From NCBI GenBank assembly GCA_028023455.1, contig JAQFVV010006631.1, positions 126,001 to 190,000 on the forward strand: a stretch of 64,000 nt of DNA, given 5' to 3'. This DNA comes from Epiperipatus broadwayi (taxonomy: Eukaryota; Onychophora; Udeonychophora; Euonychophora; Peripatidae). Shown in pieces: positions 34,143-45,550 of this stretch (position 1 is the stretch's first letter; every line of letters begins with the position of its first letter). The position numbers and the translations under genes were made by a program. The notes under the pieces are model-generated. The model made no database searches. It had not been told where the DNA came from and saw only the letters and a list, made by a program, of their open reading frames with translations.

Positions 34143-34299
34143 TTACTGCTACTGCTACTGCTGCTGCTACTGCTATTGCTACTACTACTACTGCTGCTAC
34201 TGCTGCAGCTTCTGCTACTACTATTACTACTACTACTACTACTGCAACTACTACTATACTACTACTATTACTACTACTACTACAACTACTACTATACTA

Positions 34300-34341
<42 letters not shown>

Positions 34342-34369
34342 TTACTACTACTACTACTACTACTACTAC

Positions 34370-34461
<92 letters not shown>
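34071..34461 (+). repeat. Compound (TAC)n-(AAT)n-(ATT)n microsatellite
   Basis: About 390 bases of trinucleotide repeats switching from TAC/TGC variants to AAT and then ATT. The homopolymeric Leu, Tyr, Thr and Asn frames through it are artefacts. It abuts a LINE fragment. Confidence 0.95.
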
Positions 34462-34462
<1 letters not shown>

Positions 34463-34464
34463 GA

Positions 34465-35560
34465 ACTATTATTTTATATATCTCAAATTATTAGCAATTG
34501 TAATATTCTACAGTTTTCTGATGATATAAAGTTATTTTTTTAAAATTGGTAATTTATCTGATCATTTAAAATTGCAGAGTCCTATAAATAGCTTTGTGAT
34601 TTGGTGAAAAAAAAAAGATGATTATTAATATTGAGAAAACATTTGTTGTCTCATTTTGTAATAAAACATTATCCAGTTTTGTTTTCATTATTTTGTTAGT
34701 AATATTGTTATTCAAACAAAGGATAAGATAAAAGATTTAAAACATCTGGTTTTATAGTAAAATACTTTTTTTCCCACCCACATCAATGAAATTATTTTTG
34801 AATATAATAGAATTACTGGGATTATAGCAAGGTCAAAAAAGTTTTACATAAGCAATTATGTTGTTTATTTTATGTAATACTATCGCATTTTACATGCATA
34901 TTCTTGAGGTTATAGCCTCAGTAAATATTACTTAGGTAGGTGCGTTTAATAAATTTATAATTAATACTTGCTTTTGTAATTAATTATTGCATTGTTATTT
35001 GGAATTCCAACACAAAATTTTACGATGAATGATTACAAAATGTAATGAAAAAGTAATTTAAATAATTAGGTTTACAATTAATCAAGGGTTGTGAAATTGT
35101 TTTATATAAGTAGAAATAATGATTTATTGTATCATAATTATTATAGAAATTCTGTACAGATTAGGATGCCCATGTTGATGTTGATATATTTCATTTGAAT
35201 TTTTATGATTTCTTAATTATTATTTTTTTTCATATGTCATAGCATGGGCCGGGACGCGAACTCACAACCGTCTGCAACCAACTACTTGATTGCAAGGCGG
35301 TTGCGATGACCTCTTGGCTAACAACGATTTCTTAAATTTATGTAAACAAATTCTTGATTTGTAAAAACTGTACTATTATTGGATTGATACTAATCTGTTG
35401 TTACATAGTTAATAATAAAATTGAATTGAATTTTTATTATAAAGTATATTTATCATATTTACCATATTTAAAATTAATATTCAGTCACATTCACAAGTAT
35501 TTATTTTATATTTTATCAAGTATCTTTTCAAAATAAAGTATAAAACTGATTTAACTGAAA
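34465..35560 (+). pseudogene. LINE reverse transcriptase C-terminal fragment
   Basis: LQFSDDIKLFF (34508-34540) contains the RT catalytic FSDD. It is followed by DINSF-, KIKDL- and HINE-like segments usual in CR1/jockey-group LINEs, and by the connector region to about 35540 (for example VNNKIELNFYYKV from 35410). Frameshifts and stops are frequent. A SINE (35217-35325) is inserted within it with a short target duplication. It resembles the LINE at 27.9-33 kb and may be a second truncated copy of the same or a related family. Confidence 0.65.
35217..35325 (-). mobile_element. tRNA-derived SINE, copy 2
   Basis: On the minus strand, an A-box-like TAGCCAAGAGG, an anticodon-arm-like region and a B-box-like GAGTTCGCGTCCC are present, then a tail matching copy 1. 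The overall layout recalls a class II (Leu/Ser-like) tRNA. gatttcttaa at 35207-35216 and 35326-35335 is the target duplication. Confidence 0.75.
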
Positions 35561-36784
35561 TTTTTGTGGGGTTGGCATATGGGTGGTACCCTGTCTATTA
35601 TATATTTGTTTTGAATGTAATTTAGTATTTATGAAAGTTAGGGAACTTAGTTTATGGATGTGTGTTAATTATCTTATGTTTGCATTTTTAATATATTCTT
35701 TTAAAATTATATTTAAAATATACTTAAGAGTGTATGTGTGTTAGTATGTAGACATCGATCTTCTATTTAATTGTCATAAAATAGAAAATATTTCTTACAG
35801 GAAGCAGGTAATAAGAACACAAAAATATTCTTATGAACGAAAAATACTTCGTAAAGTTATTAAATTTTTAATTATGTTATGATTTTGCTGATGTAAAGCC
35901 TTTTGAGACTGTCAAAAATTCAATTACTTCTTAATAAGATGATTGATGAAGTAAAAAGATATCAAATAGAATTGAATTATCTTATCTTAATATGACAGCT
36001 ATATTGACATTATTGGAAGAAAACGTTGACAATCTTTGTACTTCTCACATTATACCACATTAGCTGACAAAACCGTCTTCTAAGACGGTTTTAATTGGAA
36101 ATTTAAAATATTAATGTATGTGTTTCTTTGAAAGTGCGATTTTCAAATTATAATAGTATTTATAGATTATAAAGTTATATGTTTGGATACAGGATATATA
36201 TATATATATTTGTTTATTTGTAAAACAAAAATTAAAAAAAAAAATTTAATTACCTTAAATTAGATAAATCATTTATTTTATTAGTTTTTTATTTATTTAT
36301 TTATAGATATAAAACATTTTAAATATATTATGGATAATATAATTAAAGTAGATAAATGCATAATGGTAATAACCCTCAATGTATACATATGCAAAATGAG
36401 AATGAGTAAAACTACTTATAAATAATATCTACTGAAGATTAATGGAAAGTAAAATAGCACGAATAAAAAAAACCCAAAGATATAATAATAAAAGAATAAT
36501 TATGATGTAGAAACGGAAATGATGATAAAAAATATGAAAAATGAAGTAAAATATCTATATATTAGAAATTCACGAAAATGAAACAGTTTGCAAAGTAATA
36601 AAAATTAGAATCTCAAAAAATTAACGCACTGCAATCAAATAGGGCTAGACTGTAAAGTAAAACAATATGGGGGGGGGTGCATTAATAAAATTTATGATAA
36701 TTAATGATAAGGTACTGTCTTCTATAGAGGAGTTGATATAATGATATATATATAATTTGTTTGATATAACATGCTTATATATAT
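35561..36784. other. AT-rich DNA with one perfect hairpin
   Basis: No gene recognised. aaaaccgtctt (36069-36079) and its exact complement (36082-36092) are separated by two bases, the strongest small hairpin in this stretch; its role is unknown. A run of nine G is near 36669. Confidence 0.5.
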
Positions 36785-37150
36785 TGTGACGGAAACACGA
36801 CGATTGAAGGCACTTCCCTTTTATTTATATATAATACAGATTCTTAAACTCAAATCATCCACCTTCCATTACCGCAAGCAAAGAGAACATACGGACATAA
36901 ACAAATCTAGATCCATACATGACTGCACCTGTGACCATACGGATATTGCCCTGGGTTATCTTTCCGGTCAAATGTCTCTCGACTGCTGTAATTATTAAAG
37001 AATTTCAGCACTTGGATAATTTATAAAATTAAATGGGATCAAGAACACAGCACCACTAGCCTCACGTGTTACTTAGTACTCAAAATGGAGTAATAATTAT
37101 AAGCCAAACCCCTTCAGATATATTAACTGTCTGGAATGGCGAAGAATGAG
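36785..37150 (-). mobile_element. Possible solo LTR end
   Basis: Read on the minus strand, an AATAAA signal (36820-36825) is followed about 30 bases later by an end CCGTCACA (to 36785), the shape of an LTR R-U5 boundary. The upstream 300 bp is GC-richer than its surroundings. The opposite LTR end, PBS and target duplication were not found. The reading frame across it (36771-36998) has no recognised domain. Confidence 0.3.
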
Positions 37151-38500
37151 AAATTTAAGAAATATTTAATATAATAAATAACAAAAAAGAAATCAATTGA
37201 AATATTTACATACAATAAAAAATCATTGGATATAATGTATGATTTAAATCCTACAAATGATTATAATCTATGGAAATAAATTATCCATTTATAGTCGTCA
37301 TTCCAAATATTAGAAAGAGTTTAATTATTTTCTATATCATTAATATCTGGAATTTGCAATTGCTTTAAATCAAAAGTATGTGCACATATGCTTTATATAG
37401 GTGTGATATGTAATTTACCTAGGTTTTTCTTAGTTTCCAATATGAGTTAAGGTACTGCTGACCATCACGTGGAATTCCTCCACTTTTTAGCAGGGAATGG
37501 TCACTCTTAGATTGGACTTGGTTTGTGGAATTTCTTCTTATTCGTAGTGACTTCTCCGTACTAGGACATCAAGGGCATGGCAAAGTGCTACATCAGCAGT
37601 TGTTACATGGCAAAGGTGACTGTTCAAGTGCAGTGGGTCTGAATTGGTCAGAGATATGATGGACCTTAGCCAAACATTCTTGAAGCTTCACTTATGTTGT
37701 AAATCAGTTTCCTGTTCATACAGTGTTCAGTTTCTATGTCGAGGTCCTTCCACTCAGCTTCTGGGTTTTTTTTTAAACTTTTAAAGGATTTTCATGTCTG
37801 CTTTCTACTCTATTCTAATCTGCCTATTATCAGAGCAGTGTCCTCACTGAAGTCTCTAAGTGAACTGTCTGAATTAATTCATTAATGTATTTTTCAAATT
37901 CTTTCATTATCTTGATCTTTTTGTTTGTAGCTTTTCTTTCACACCTTTCACTTTACAATGCCTTCAACAACTTATACAAATTTACTCTTTTCATACAATT
38001 TGTAGCAATATTTTACATTTATTTTTTATTTATTTTATTTTCCTTTTAATAAAATAAATTTTTAATAAAATTATTTTCATTTGACTTACATTAAACATTG
38101 CTGTCTTTATACATACTTTATACATACTTTCACACATGCATTTCGTTTTTTGGTCAAAATGTGTACTTTTATGGAATAGATCTTTATCTTTTGACATGTT
38201 TTAAATTCTATTTTAATCTTATTTAAACTCCTCAAATTTTTACTTTTTTCTTATAAATCATTTTTTAGTTCCTATTTCGTTCATATTTCCTTTCTCACTT
38301 TTTATTTTAAGCCAAATATACGATTTCAATATTTCTAACTTTACCTCTTATATTTTCAAAATATACACTTTGGAGGGTAAATGATACGAATCTTGTTTGA
38401 TTCCATTTCCCTCTCTTTTATTCATAACGGTAATAAATTACGACCTTATCTTTCTTCATTGGTTAGATTTTTTTTTTTTTTATATTTCAAAAAGAAAACT
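37151..38500. other. Unassigned; GC-richer block 37440-37870
   Basis: 37440-37870 is markedly less AT-rich than its flanks and looks like decayed coding or transposon sequence, but no domain was readable in six frames. The rest is AT-rich. Confidence 0.4.
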
Positions 38501-39022
38501 ACAATATTTAATATTGTTTAATATTAAATATATATATATGTGGGATCGCAGTATGTGCGATCATCACAATATGTAACTGAAAATTATTTAACTTAAAAAA
38601 AAAAAAACAATAATTGTAATTTCTTTATTAAGTTTACGAATTTGATTATAATGAAATAAGCAAAAAAAAAAATGTTGATATTTTATCTTGTAATTGAAGG
38701 TATTAAGAAATACTTTTTAAAAAAATAATGTCTAAAATCCATATTGATATAGTTAAAATGTAAATGATTATTACTAACGTTAAAAAAATATCCTATAATG
38801 TAATAAACATTTTTTCATTGAAAAATAATATTTTTTTTAATAATAAAGTAAATTTTCTGGAAGTTATCTATGCGAAAATAATATATATATATATGATAAT
38901 TGTATTTTATTATAACTAATATTGGGTATATGAGCACAGACTTTCAGATGATTCATCACTCTCCACTCTATCTAATAACACTGATACACTCAAGCACATA
39001 TATGCTGAAAAGATAAATAATC

Positions 39023-39066
39023 ACCAATATACGTATTTCATGCTAAACTAGCAATCATCAGTTGGT
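39023..39066 (-). ncRNA. Hammerhead ribozyme, family 1 copy C
   Basis: Minus strand: stem I ACCAA/UUGGU, intact CUGAUGA, stem II UGCUA/UAGCA with a GUU loop, GAAA, minimal stem III around UACGUA, NUH site AUA. All core residues are present. It is the inverted twin of 39534-39577. Confidence 0.82.
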
Positions 39067-39533
39067 CCAGATTATCATCTCCCACACATATATACTATAA
39101 GTGCTCAGATATATATTAAGATAGACAATCTTCATACTTTAATGGACAGGCTCCAATCTACTACACACTCCAACTCTTCAATCGTCCATCCAATTGAAAA
39201 TCTTATGATGGAATGCTCGAAGACCACCCTGAAGCTGAGATTCTTGTCACACCCATGTTGACCTAAGGTCAATCTGAACCCCACATATGTATTTAATGGA
39301 TTATGTCCTGTACATGTGGGGTTCAGATTGACCTTAGGCTAACATGGGTGTGACAAGAATCTCGGCCTCAGGGTGGCCTTCGAGCATTCCATCATAAGAT
39401 TTTCAATTGGATGGACAGTTGAAGAGTTGGAGTGTGTAGTAGATTGGAGCCTGACCATTAAAGTATGAAGATTGTCTATCTTAATATATATCTGAGCACT
39501 TATAGTATATATGTGTGGGAGATGATAATCTGG

Positions 39534-39577
39534 ACCAACTGATGATTGCTAGTTTAGCATGAAATACGTATATTGGT
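39534..39577 (+). ncRNA. Hammerhead ribozyme, family 1 copy D
   Basis: ACCAA (39534-39538), CUGAUGA (39539-39545), stem II within 39546-39560, GAAA (39561-39564), UACGUAUA (39565-39572) giving stem III and the NUH site, and UUGGU (39573-39577) closing stem I. Predicted cleavage is after A39572. The consensus core is complete. Confidence 0.82.
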
Positions 39578-39749
39578 GATTATTTATCTTTTCAGCATAT
39601 ATGTACTTGAGTGTATCAGTGTTATTAGATAGAGTGGAGAGTGATGGATCATCTGAAAGTCTGTGCTCATATACCCTATATTACATATATAGACACAGGT
39701 ATACAATAAACCTGTGTTTCAGTTATAACTAATATTATTTGTTATTAAA

Positions 39750-39890
39750 ATTGCTATTTGTAAAGAAATATTTCATATTATGGTTAATAATATTTACTAA
39801 GGCAATAAATCTCAAATCATGTGCACTTGAAAATGCGAAGATAGGGACCTCTACAGGTCTTAACCACAAGCTTACGCCTCGGAAGAAAAG
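39750..39890 (+). repeat. Dispersed repeat, 3' part (see 17340-18070)
   Basis: Shares the segment tagggacctctacaggtctt and adjoining bases with 18028-18058. It contains a small hairpin gacct/aggtc. Function unknown. Confidence 0.5.
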
Positions 39891-41330
39891 AGGGGTACTG
39901 GAATAAGTAATTTATATCTCATCTACATTATTTTATTTTCTCAAAACATTTATATAATGTATGTATATATTTACAAAATTAATGAGATGCTTTGAATGCG
40001 AAACATAGTTTAAAAGTATTAAAAAAATGGATGACAGGAAATATATTACGAAAAAGACATTCAGGTTGCCTAATATTCTTTTGAAAAAGCGGTAACTAAT
40101 TAAAAATAATATTTTCATGGCATGCAGTTGATTTTACACTTTAAAAAAAAGTTAATAATTATTAGGCATATAATATAGAAAAAAATAATTAAAAAAATAG
40201 TTTTACACTTGATTCTCTAATACTATTTCAAATGTCAAATATATTTAATAAAATATTCCTGTTTAAGAAAATAAAGTTTTTGCACTTAATAAATTTCCAT
40301 TTATGAATTTACAATAACACAATTGAAAACAAATATATGAGATGAATCCTGTTAAAAGCATTCACAAGTACTGCCTTCAGGCATTAGTGCCATGGGTGCT
40401 GTTAAAATGGAGGTGTATTCAGGGGAGTATGTATACCATTGTTCACATGTGCTGCTGATTGAGGCATATTTTTTCTTGGTGGCAAGGTATTGTTTAAGCT
40501 GATTAGAAGTATAGTGGTAGACTTAAATAAGCTTATATAAGTGGTTGTGTATGTGGTGAATGAGTTTAGCCATGACAATGCATGCATGCAATTCATTGTC
40601 CAGGGCTAAGAGATGAGGCCGAATTTATGGGTTAAATGTTTAAACCGCTAATTAAATCATTGGTTGTATCAGATAAAATCAAATCTTTAATTGCCAACCA
40701 CAAACGAATACAAAGCTATTGTTAAAACATTTCGCCTAATATTAAATTCAACTCAGATCGTTTATAAAAAGTATAATTAATTTTTCAGGTCAGAAGAAAC
40801 GAAAGTTCTTTCAAAAATAAATTGCTATTTATTTATTCTAAGATATTCTATATCGGCAACATAAAAGTTATAATGTAAACAAAAAGATCGACTTTTACGT
40901 TATAGAAAAGTAAATATTTCTTTTTACTACATCTTCAATATATTTACTTAAATCTTCAATATTTTTAGAAAATAATTTTGTTTTTTATTATTCTCTCTGA
41001 AAATTATGTTTAATTTCCATAAATATTATTTAATAATAATTTAAATCGTATTCGAAATGAAAATCTCAGCATTTTCTTTATTTTCTTTGATCAGGAGTTT
41101 CTTTGTTCTTTCCAGCCAATCAGAATGTCTTTTCGGCTGAGAGCATGCTAAGAACCAATCACAAATAATGTTCCTTCTTTGTTTAGGTTTAAATGCGTTT
41201 TTTTTTAATTTTTTACTTCTAAAATAAATCGGAAGATGTCACCATCGTACAGAACTTTTAAAAACGAATTCAATACGTATTTAACGAATTTTATCGTATG
41301 AAAACGAACTGAGTTAGAGTGATTTTAGAT
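39891..41330. other. AT-rich DNA, mildly GC-richer block at 40380-40620
   Basis: No domain was readable. The minus frame 40402-40596 is of unknown nature. CCAAT-like boxes in 41120-41165 could belong to a promoter or an LTR but no gene follows. Confidence 0.4.
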
Positions 41331-41331
41331 G

Positions 41332-41369
41332 TCGACGAGGAGTCTCGTCGAGTGCGGGAAAAGGGTTAA
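41332..41369 (+). mobile_element. Possible piggyBac-type terminus at TTAA
   Basis: A perfect hairpin cgacgag/ctcgtcg (41334-41340 and 41345-41351) is followed by gcgggaaaaggg and TTAA (41366-41369). On the minus strand this reads TTAA then CCCTTTTCCCGC, as in many piggyBac ends. The opposite terminus was not found. Confidence 0.4.
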
Positions 41370-41617
41370 ATGTTGGATGTTAAAAATTAAAACATTAAAG
41401 AAAGCTATATATTTTTGAACTGGTTTTAGAATTATATTTTCTAGCTTACAAAGCATAATGTAAGTTTGGGAACCAAAAACGAAGTGGTGGATAAAGGGAG
41501 AAGGACTCTATGGTTTTGTTAAGATGAATTGAAGTGGTGTGGATGTCATTGAGTTTAAGAGAATTTGTGCAGATCAGAAAATGAAGTGAGGTTCAATTAA
41601 AGCTCAATTAGGAAATA

Positions 41618-41618
<1 letters not shown>

Positions 41619-41697
<79 letters not shown>

Positions 41698-41757
41698 CAC
41701 TACCAATACTACTACCACTACCCTGCCACTACCACCACCACCACCACCACTACTACT
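41619..41757 (+). repeat. (ACT)n/(ACC)n microsatellite
   Basis: About 80 bases of pure ACT grading into ACC-rich variants. Confidence 0.95.
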
Positions 41758-42084
41758 AGGGTTTATAATTTACTATAAAACTCTGATTGTTAGGTGGGTT
41801 TTTAAATGTAATTCACATAATAACTACCATAGCTTAATAAACCTAGAGCCTAAGGTATTCTGAAAGCAACCTCTATATATATTGGGTGGATTCGAAGAAT
41901 TAGTGTTTTATTTGAAGAAATTATTTAGGCAATGAATTGTAGATATTGTGATTTATTGATGTTATAATGAGATTTTTTTGTAATTTCTCTTTTACTTCTA
42001 ATGTTTGGCTGAATGAATAAGTTTATTATTTCATTATTACTAACATGAAATAGTTTGAGATTGTCAGTAAAGTGAAAGGTATGT

Positions 42085-42089
<5 letters not shown>

Positions 42090-42158
<69 letters not shown>
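42090..42158 (+). repeat. (TA)n microsatellite
   Basis: About 69 bases of pure TA. Confidence 0.97.
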
Positions 42159-42161
<3 letters not shown>

Positions 42162-42609
42162 GAATATGTGTAAATACACTACTCAGATATACTTAAAAAC
42201 ATTATCCACTTAGGAGTGCTTTCAACTATCCTTGTAATCTTTGTCAACTAACATTTTGAAAGGCTAATCTTCTCACAATTCTGTGATCTTAATGTTTACT
42301 GCCTGCCTGTTAATTAAATCATGTTTGTATATTAGCATAGCTTCTTTTATTTTTCTTTTGTTATTTTTTTCAATTTGGAATATTTTAACGTTATTGTAAT
42401 TGAAGTTAAAATCATAAATAGATGAATTATTATGGTTGTGAAAAATGGATGCTAAAACTTTGATATTTACTTTCCGATTTTGATTCGATTTGTGAACTCT
42501 TTTTAATAACAGCAAGTGCTTTTCATATAATTAATTATGTATATTGCTTTGAAAAATACAGCCATCGAATTATATATATATATTTGCATTGAAATTGGGT
42601 ACAAATACA

Positions 42610-42612
42610 CAT

Positions 42613-42644
<32 letters not shown>

Positions 42645-42646
42645 TA
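42610..42646 (+). repeat. (CA)n-(TA)n microsatellite
   Basis: Short compound dinucleotide repeat. Confidence 0.9.
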
Positions 42647-42949
42647 AAGTAATGGTGACAATCCTAGATAATGATTTCAAATGTCAATACTAAAAAAATA
42701 ATAGAGATATTGTTGTTTTTAAATGCTTTTATTGATTACACACTAAAAAAAAGTAAAATAATTGTTTCTTCAACCATAATTGGAGGTTTTAGACTTAACT
42801 TGAAATAAAAGCATGAATAGTCCAGAAATTAATTTAGTGATATATATTTTTTATAACAAAAAATTGACTTAATTAACTTGTGGACCCATATGCCTTTATG
42901 TCAAGTTAATCTATAAACTTCAAATGTGGTTAAATATATAATTATTTTA

Positions 42950-44275
42950 TTTTTTAAAACCATAATAAAAAAATGATAAAGAAGATATTAGAAATTACAG
43001 ACCTATCAGTCTTTTATCAGTTTCATACAAAATTTTTACTAAGATAAAAAACCCTGGATTTCCACCAATCAAGAGAACAGGCTGGATTTAAAAGTGGTTT
43101 TAGTACAGTAGATCATATCCAGGTATTGAGAGAAGTTATAGAAATGACAAATGAATATGAGTTGTCATTATGCTTAGGATTTGTAGATTATGAAAAGGCA
43201 TTTGATTCTATAAACATTTTTTCAGTGATTAAAGCATTGGATCATCAAGGTGTAGATCCAGGATATTGTCATATTTTAAAGAATATTTATAAAAATGCAA
43301 CAGCAACAATTAGATTACGTAATGATAGTAGGAAAATCAACATTGAAATGGGTGTAAGACAAGGTGACTCCATATCTCCAAAACTTTTTATAGCAGTGTT
43401 GCAAGAAGTATTTTTTGGATTAAAATGGGAAGCTAAAGGAATGAAAGTAACTGTAGATTATTTAAGTCATTTAGATTTCGCAGATGATGTACTTGTTTTT
43501 GCAAATAATGCTTTAGATCTACAGAAAATGCTGCAGGAGTTATCAGATAAAAGTAGAAAAGTAGGACTAAAGATAAATGTTAAAAATACTAAAGTAATGT
43601 TTAATAGATTTTCTCAAAATATGAAAATAAAGATTGATTATTATGATTTAGAAGAAGTTAACAGTTACAAATATCTTGGTCAGATTATTAATACAGATGG
43701 AAATATAATGCATGAAATTAATCATAGAATTAAACTTGGTTGGAGTGCATTTGGTAGAAATAACTTGATACTAAAAGGAAATATGCCTATGTATTTGAAA
43801 AGGAAGGTTATTAATAAATGTGTTTTGCCAGTTTTTACTTATGGATCTGAGACTTGGACACAATAGAAGAGCAATGCAGAGACTTCAGGCCACTAGGAAA
43901 AATGCATAGACTTCAGACCACTAAGAAAAGTATGGAGAGATGCACATTGGGAGTAACAAGAAGAGATCAAAAATGCAATGTATGGGTAAGAGAACAAACA
44001 GGTGTTACTGACATTGAAAAAATTAAAAGATGGAAGTGAAGTTGGGCTGGACATATTGCTAGAAGAGATGATAATAGATGGACAATTGAAATTTTAAACC
44101 AGTTTCATAGAGATTTAAAAGATCCAGAAAGAGACCACATGTGAGATGGATGGATGAAATGAGAAAGTGTGCAGGGGTTTTGTGGAGAAGAAAGGCTAAA
44201 GATAGGAAAAGATGGATTGAACTTGGAGAGACCTTCATCCTGCAGTGGATTGATAATGGTTGATGATGATGAGAT
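42950..44275 (+). pseudogene. RTE-type LINE, 5'-truncated reverse transcriptase
   Basis: A 246-codon open frame (43126-43866) is the RT core: FVDYEKAFDS (residues 19-28, first catalytic Asp21), MGVRQGDSISP (75-85) and FADD (118-121), then YKYLGQII and the conserved YGSETWT at the end. Decayed upstream sequence (from 42950) contains REQAGFKSGFST. Downstream, in other frames, are MERCTLGVTRRD, IKRWK and WAGHIARRDDNRW, the usual RTE C-terminal string, and the copy ends in TGATGATGATGA (about 44262-44273) as RTE elements do. The catalytic RT residues survive, but the 5' truncation and frame changes near 43866 and 44038 make the copy defective. Confidence 0.9.
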
Positions 44276-45550
44276 ACCATGATCACCAATCTTTATGCTT
44301 ACACAAGCTGTTTTAAAACAGGCAAAACTTTCCATACAGTAGTGCCACTCAGTGCAAGCCAGAATAATTAATGGATGTAGGATGATTTATGCACAAAATC
44401 TGTGCCCAGTGCCTACTAATACAATATCCTGAGACATGCTTTGTAACTTGTGTTTTCATCATTGATGAGCCTTGGATCTGATAGCACTGTTCCTAGATCT
44501 TAGGATTTAATGAAACCCTCCTGCAGCCACCTTTTACTTATGAAATAATCATAAAGCTTTGAGTCCAAAATTGTTTTCATAATAATGCATTCATGCTAAG
44601 ATCATTACCTTGTATATTTGTAAAGATCTTAACTCAGTTCAGAATCCATAACACCACAGTTACCACAATCCTATTGGGCAAGATTAGTATTAAATCATCA
44701 TACATCAAATGATCACCATTCTTTATGTGTACACAAGCTGTTTTTAACAGAGGCAAACTCTCCATACAGTAATGCCACTCACCACAATTGATGCATGAAG
44801 ATTTGTGCAGGAAATCATATCTAGTGCCTATTTAACCAATATTCCCAGAATAGTTTTAGCTTGTGGCTTTCATCAATGGGGAGGCTAGGATCTTATGAGG
44901 TAGCTGTATGAAGGTTGCCCTAGATCATGTGATTTAGTTGCACTGCTCTCAGATCCAAGGCTCTTCACTGATGAAAGCCACAAGCTACAAGCTAGTCTGG
45001 GAATATTGAATGAATAATCACTAGATAGGAATTTTATGCACAAACCTTCCTGCATCCATTAATTATTCTGGCTTGCAGTGAATGGTTTACTGTATGAAGA
45101 GTTTTTTCTCTGTGAAAAATAGCTTGTGAAATAATAAAGAATGTTGATCATGTGATGTTTTAATACGAATCCTACCCAATAGGATTATGGTGACTGTTAT
45201 TATTAAAGAATCAAAGACACCAAAAAGTATGGGTCCTGAACTGACTATACAATTTAATGAATTTAGCTTGAAAACATTATTGTGTTTTCATTTTTGGCTT
45301 AATACTTTATAGCTAGTTAAAAAGTAAACGATGGCAGCAGGAATGTTGCATTATACCTAAGATCTAGGTGCAGTCCTCTCAGATCCAAGGCTCCTCACTG
45401 ATGAAAACTATAAGCTGAAAACTAGTCTGGGGATAATGGGTGACTAGGCACTAGATAGCGATATTATGCACAAACATTCCTGCACCCATTGATTACTCTG
45501 GCATGCACTGAGTTTCACTACTGTATGGAGAATTTTGCCTCTATGTATTT
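44276..45550. mobile_element. Cluster of family 3 hammerhead-like repeats in both orientations
   Basis: At least four partial copies. Minus-oriented bodies lie at about 44276-44520 and 44700-44930, plus-oriented ones at about 44930-45165 and 45360-45545. The copies at 44700-45165 form an inverted pair with outer ends matching the gatcaccattctttatg motif and its complement. CUGAUGA-like boxes occur at about 44455-44465 (minus), 44885-44895 (minus, C3 lost), 44978-44984 (plus) and 45398-45404 (plus). The cluster begins right after the RTE tail. Confidence 0.7.
45392..45433 (+). ncRNA. Hammerhead ribozyme motif, family 3
   Basis: UCCUCA (45392-45397) pairs with UGGGGA (45428-45433) as stem I (one G-U). 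CUGAUGA (45398-45404) is intact, and GAAA (45417-45420) follows a weak stem II. The site is GUC (cleavage after 45427). Two transitions next to GAAA shift the box by one base relative to the family consensus, so activity is uncertain. Confidence 0.5.

Larger units (their letters stand above)
38910..39736. mobile_element. Family 1 hammerhead element, near-perfect palindrome with 14-bp TSD
   Basis: The inverted arms 38924-39290 and about 39310-39676 are nearly identical and centre on about 39300. A tail of about 45 bp follows, containing the hairpin acacaggt/acctgtgt (39692-39717). The perfect 14-bp duplication ttataactaatatt (38910-38923 and 39723-39736) brackets the 799-bp element. Each arm has an intact hammerhead motif, at 39023-39066 (minus) and 39534-39577 (plus). 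No protein is encoded. High similarity of the arms indicates recent formation or gene conversion. Confidence 0.88.

Noticed and set aside
34176-34463. Poly-Leu/Tyr/Thr/Asn open frame
   Set aside because: Translation of the trinucleotide array.
37440-37870. GC-richer block considered as a host exon
   Set aside because: No frame longer than a few dozen codons and no recognisable protein or splice pattern; left unassigned.
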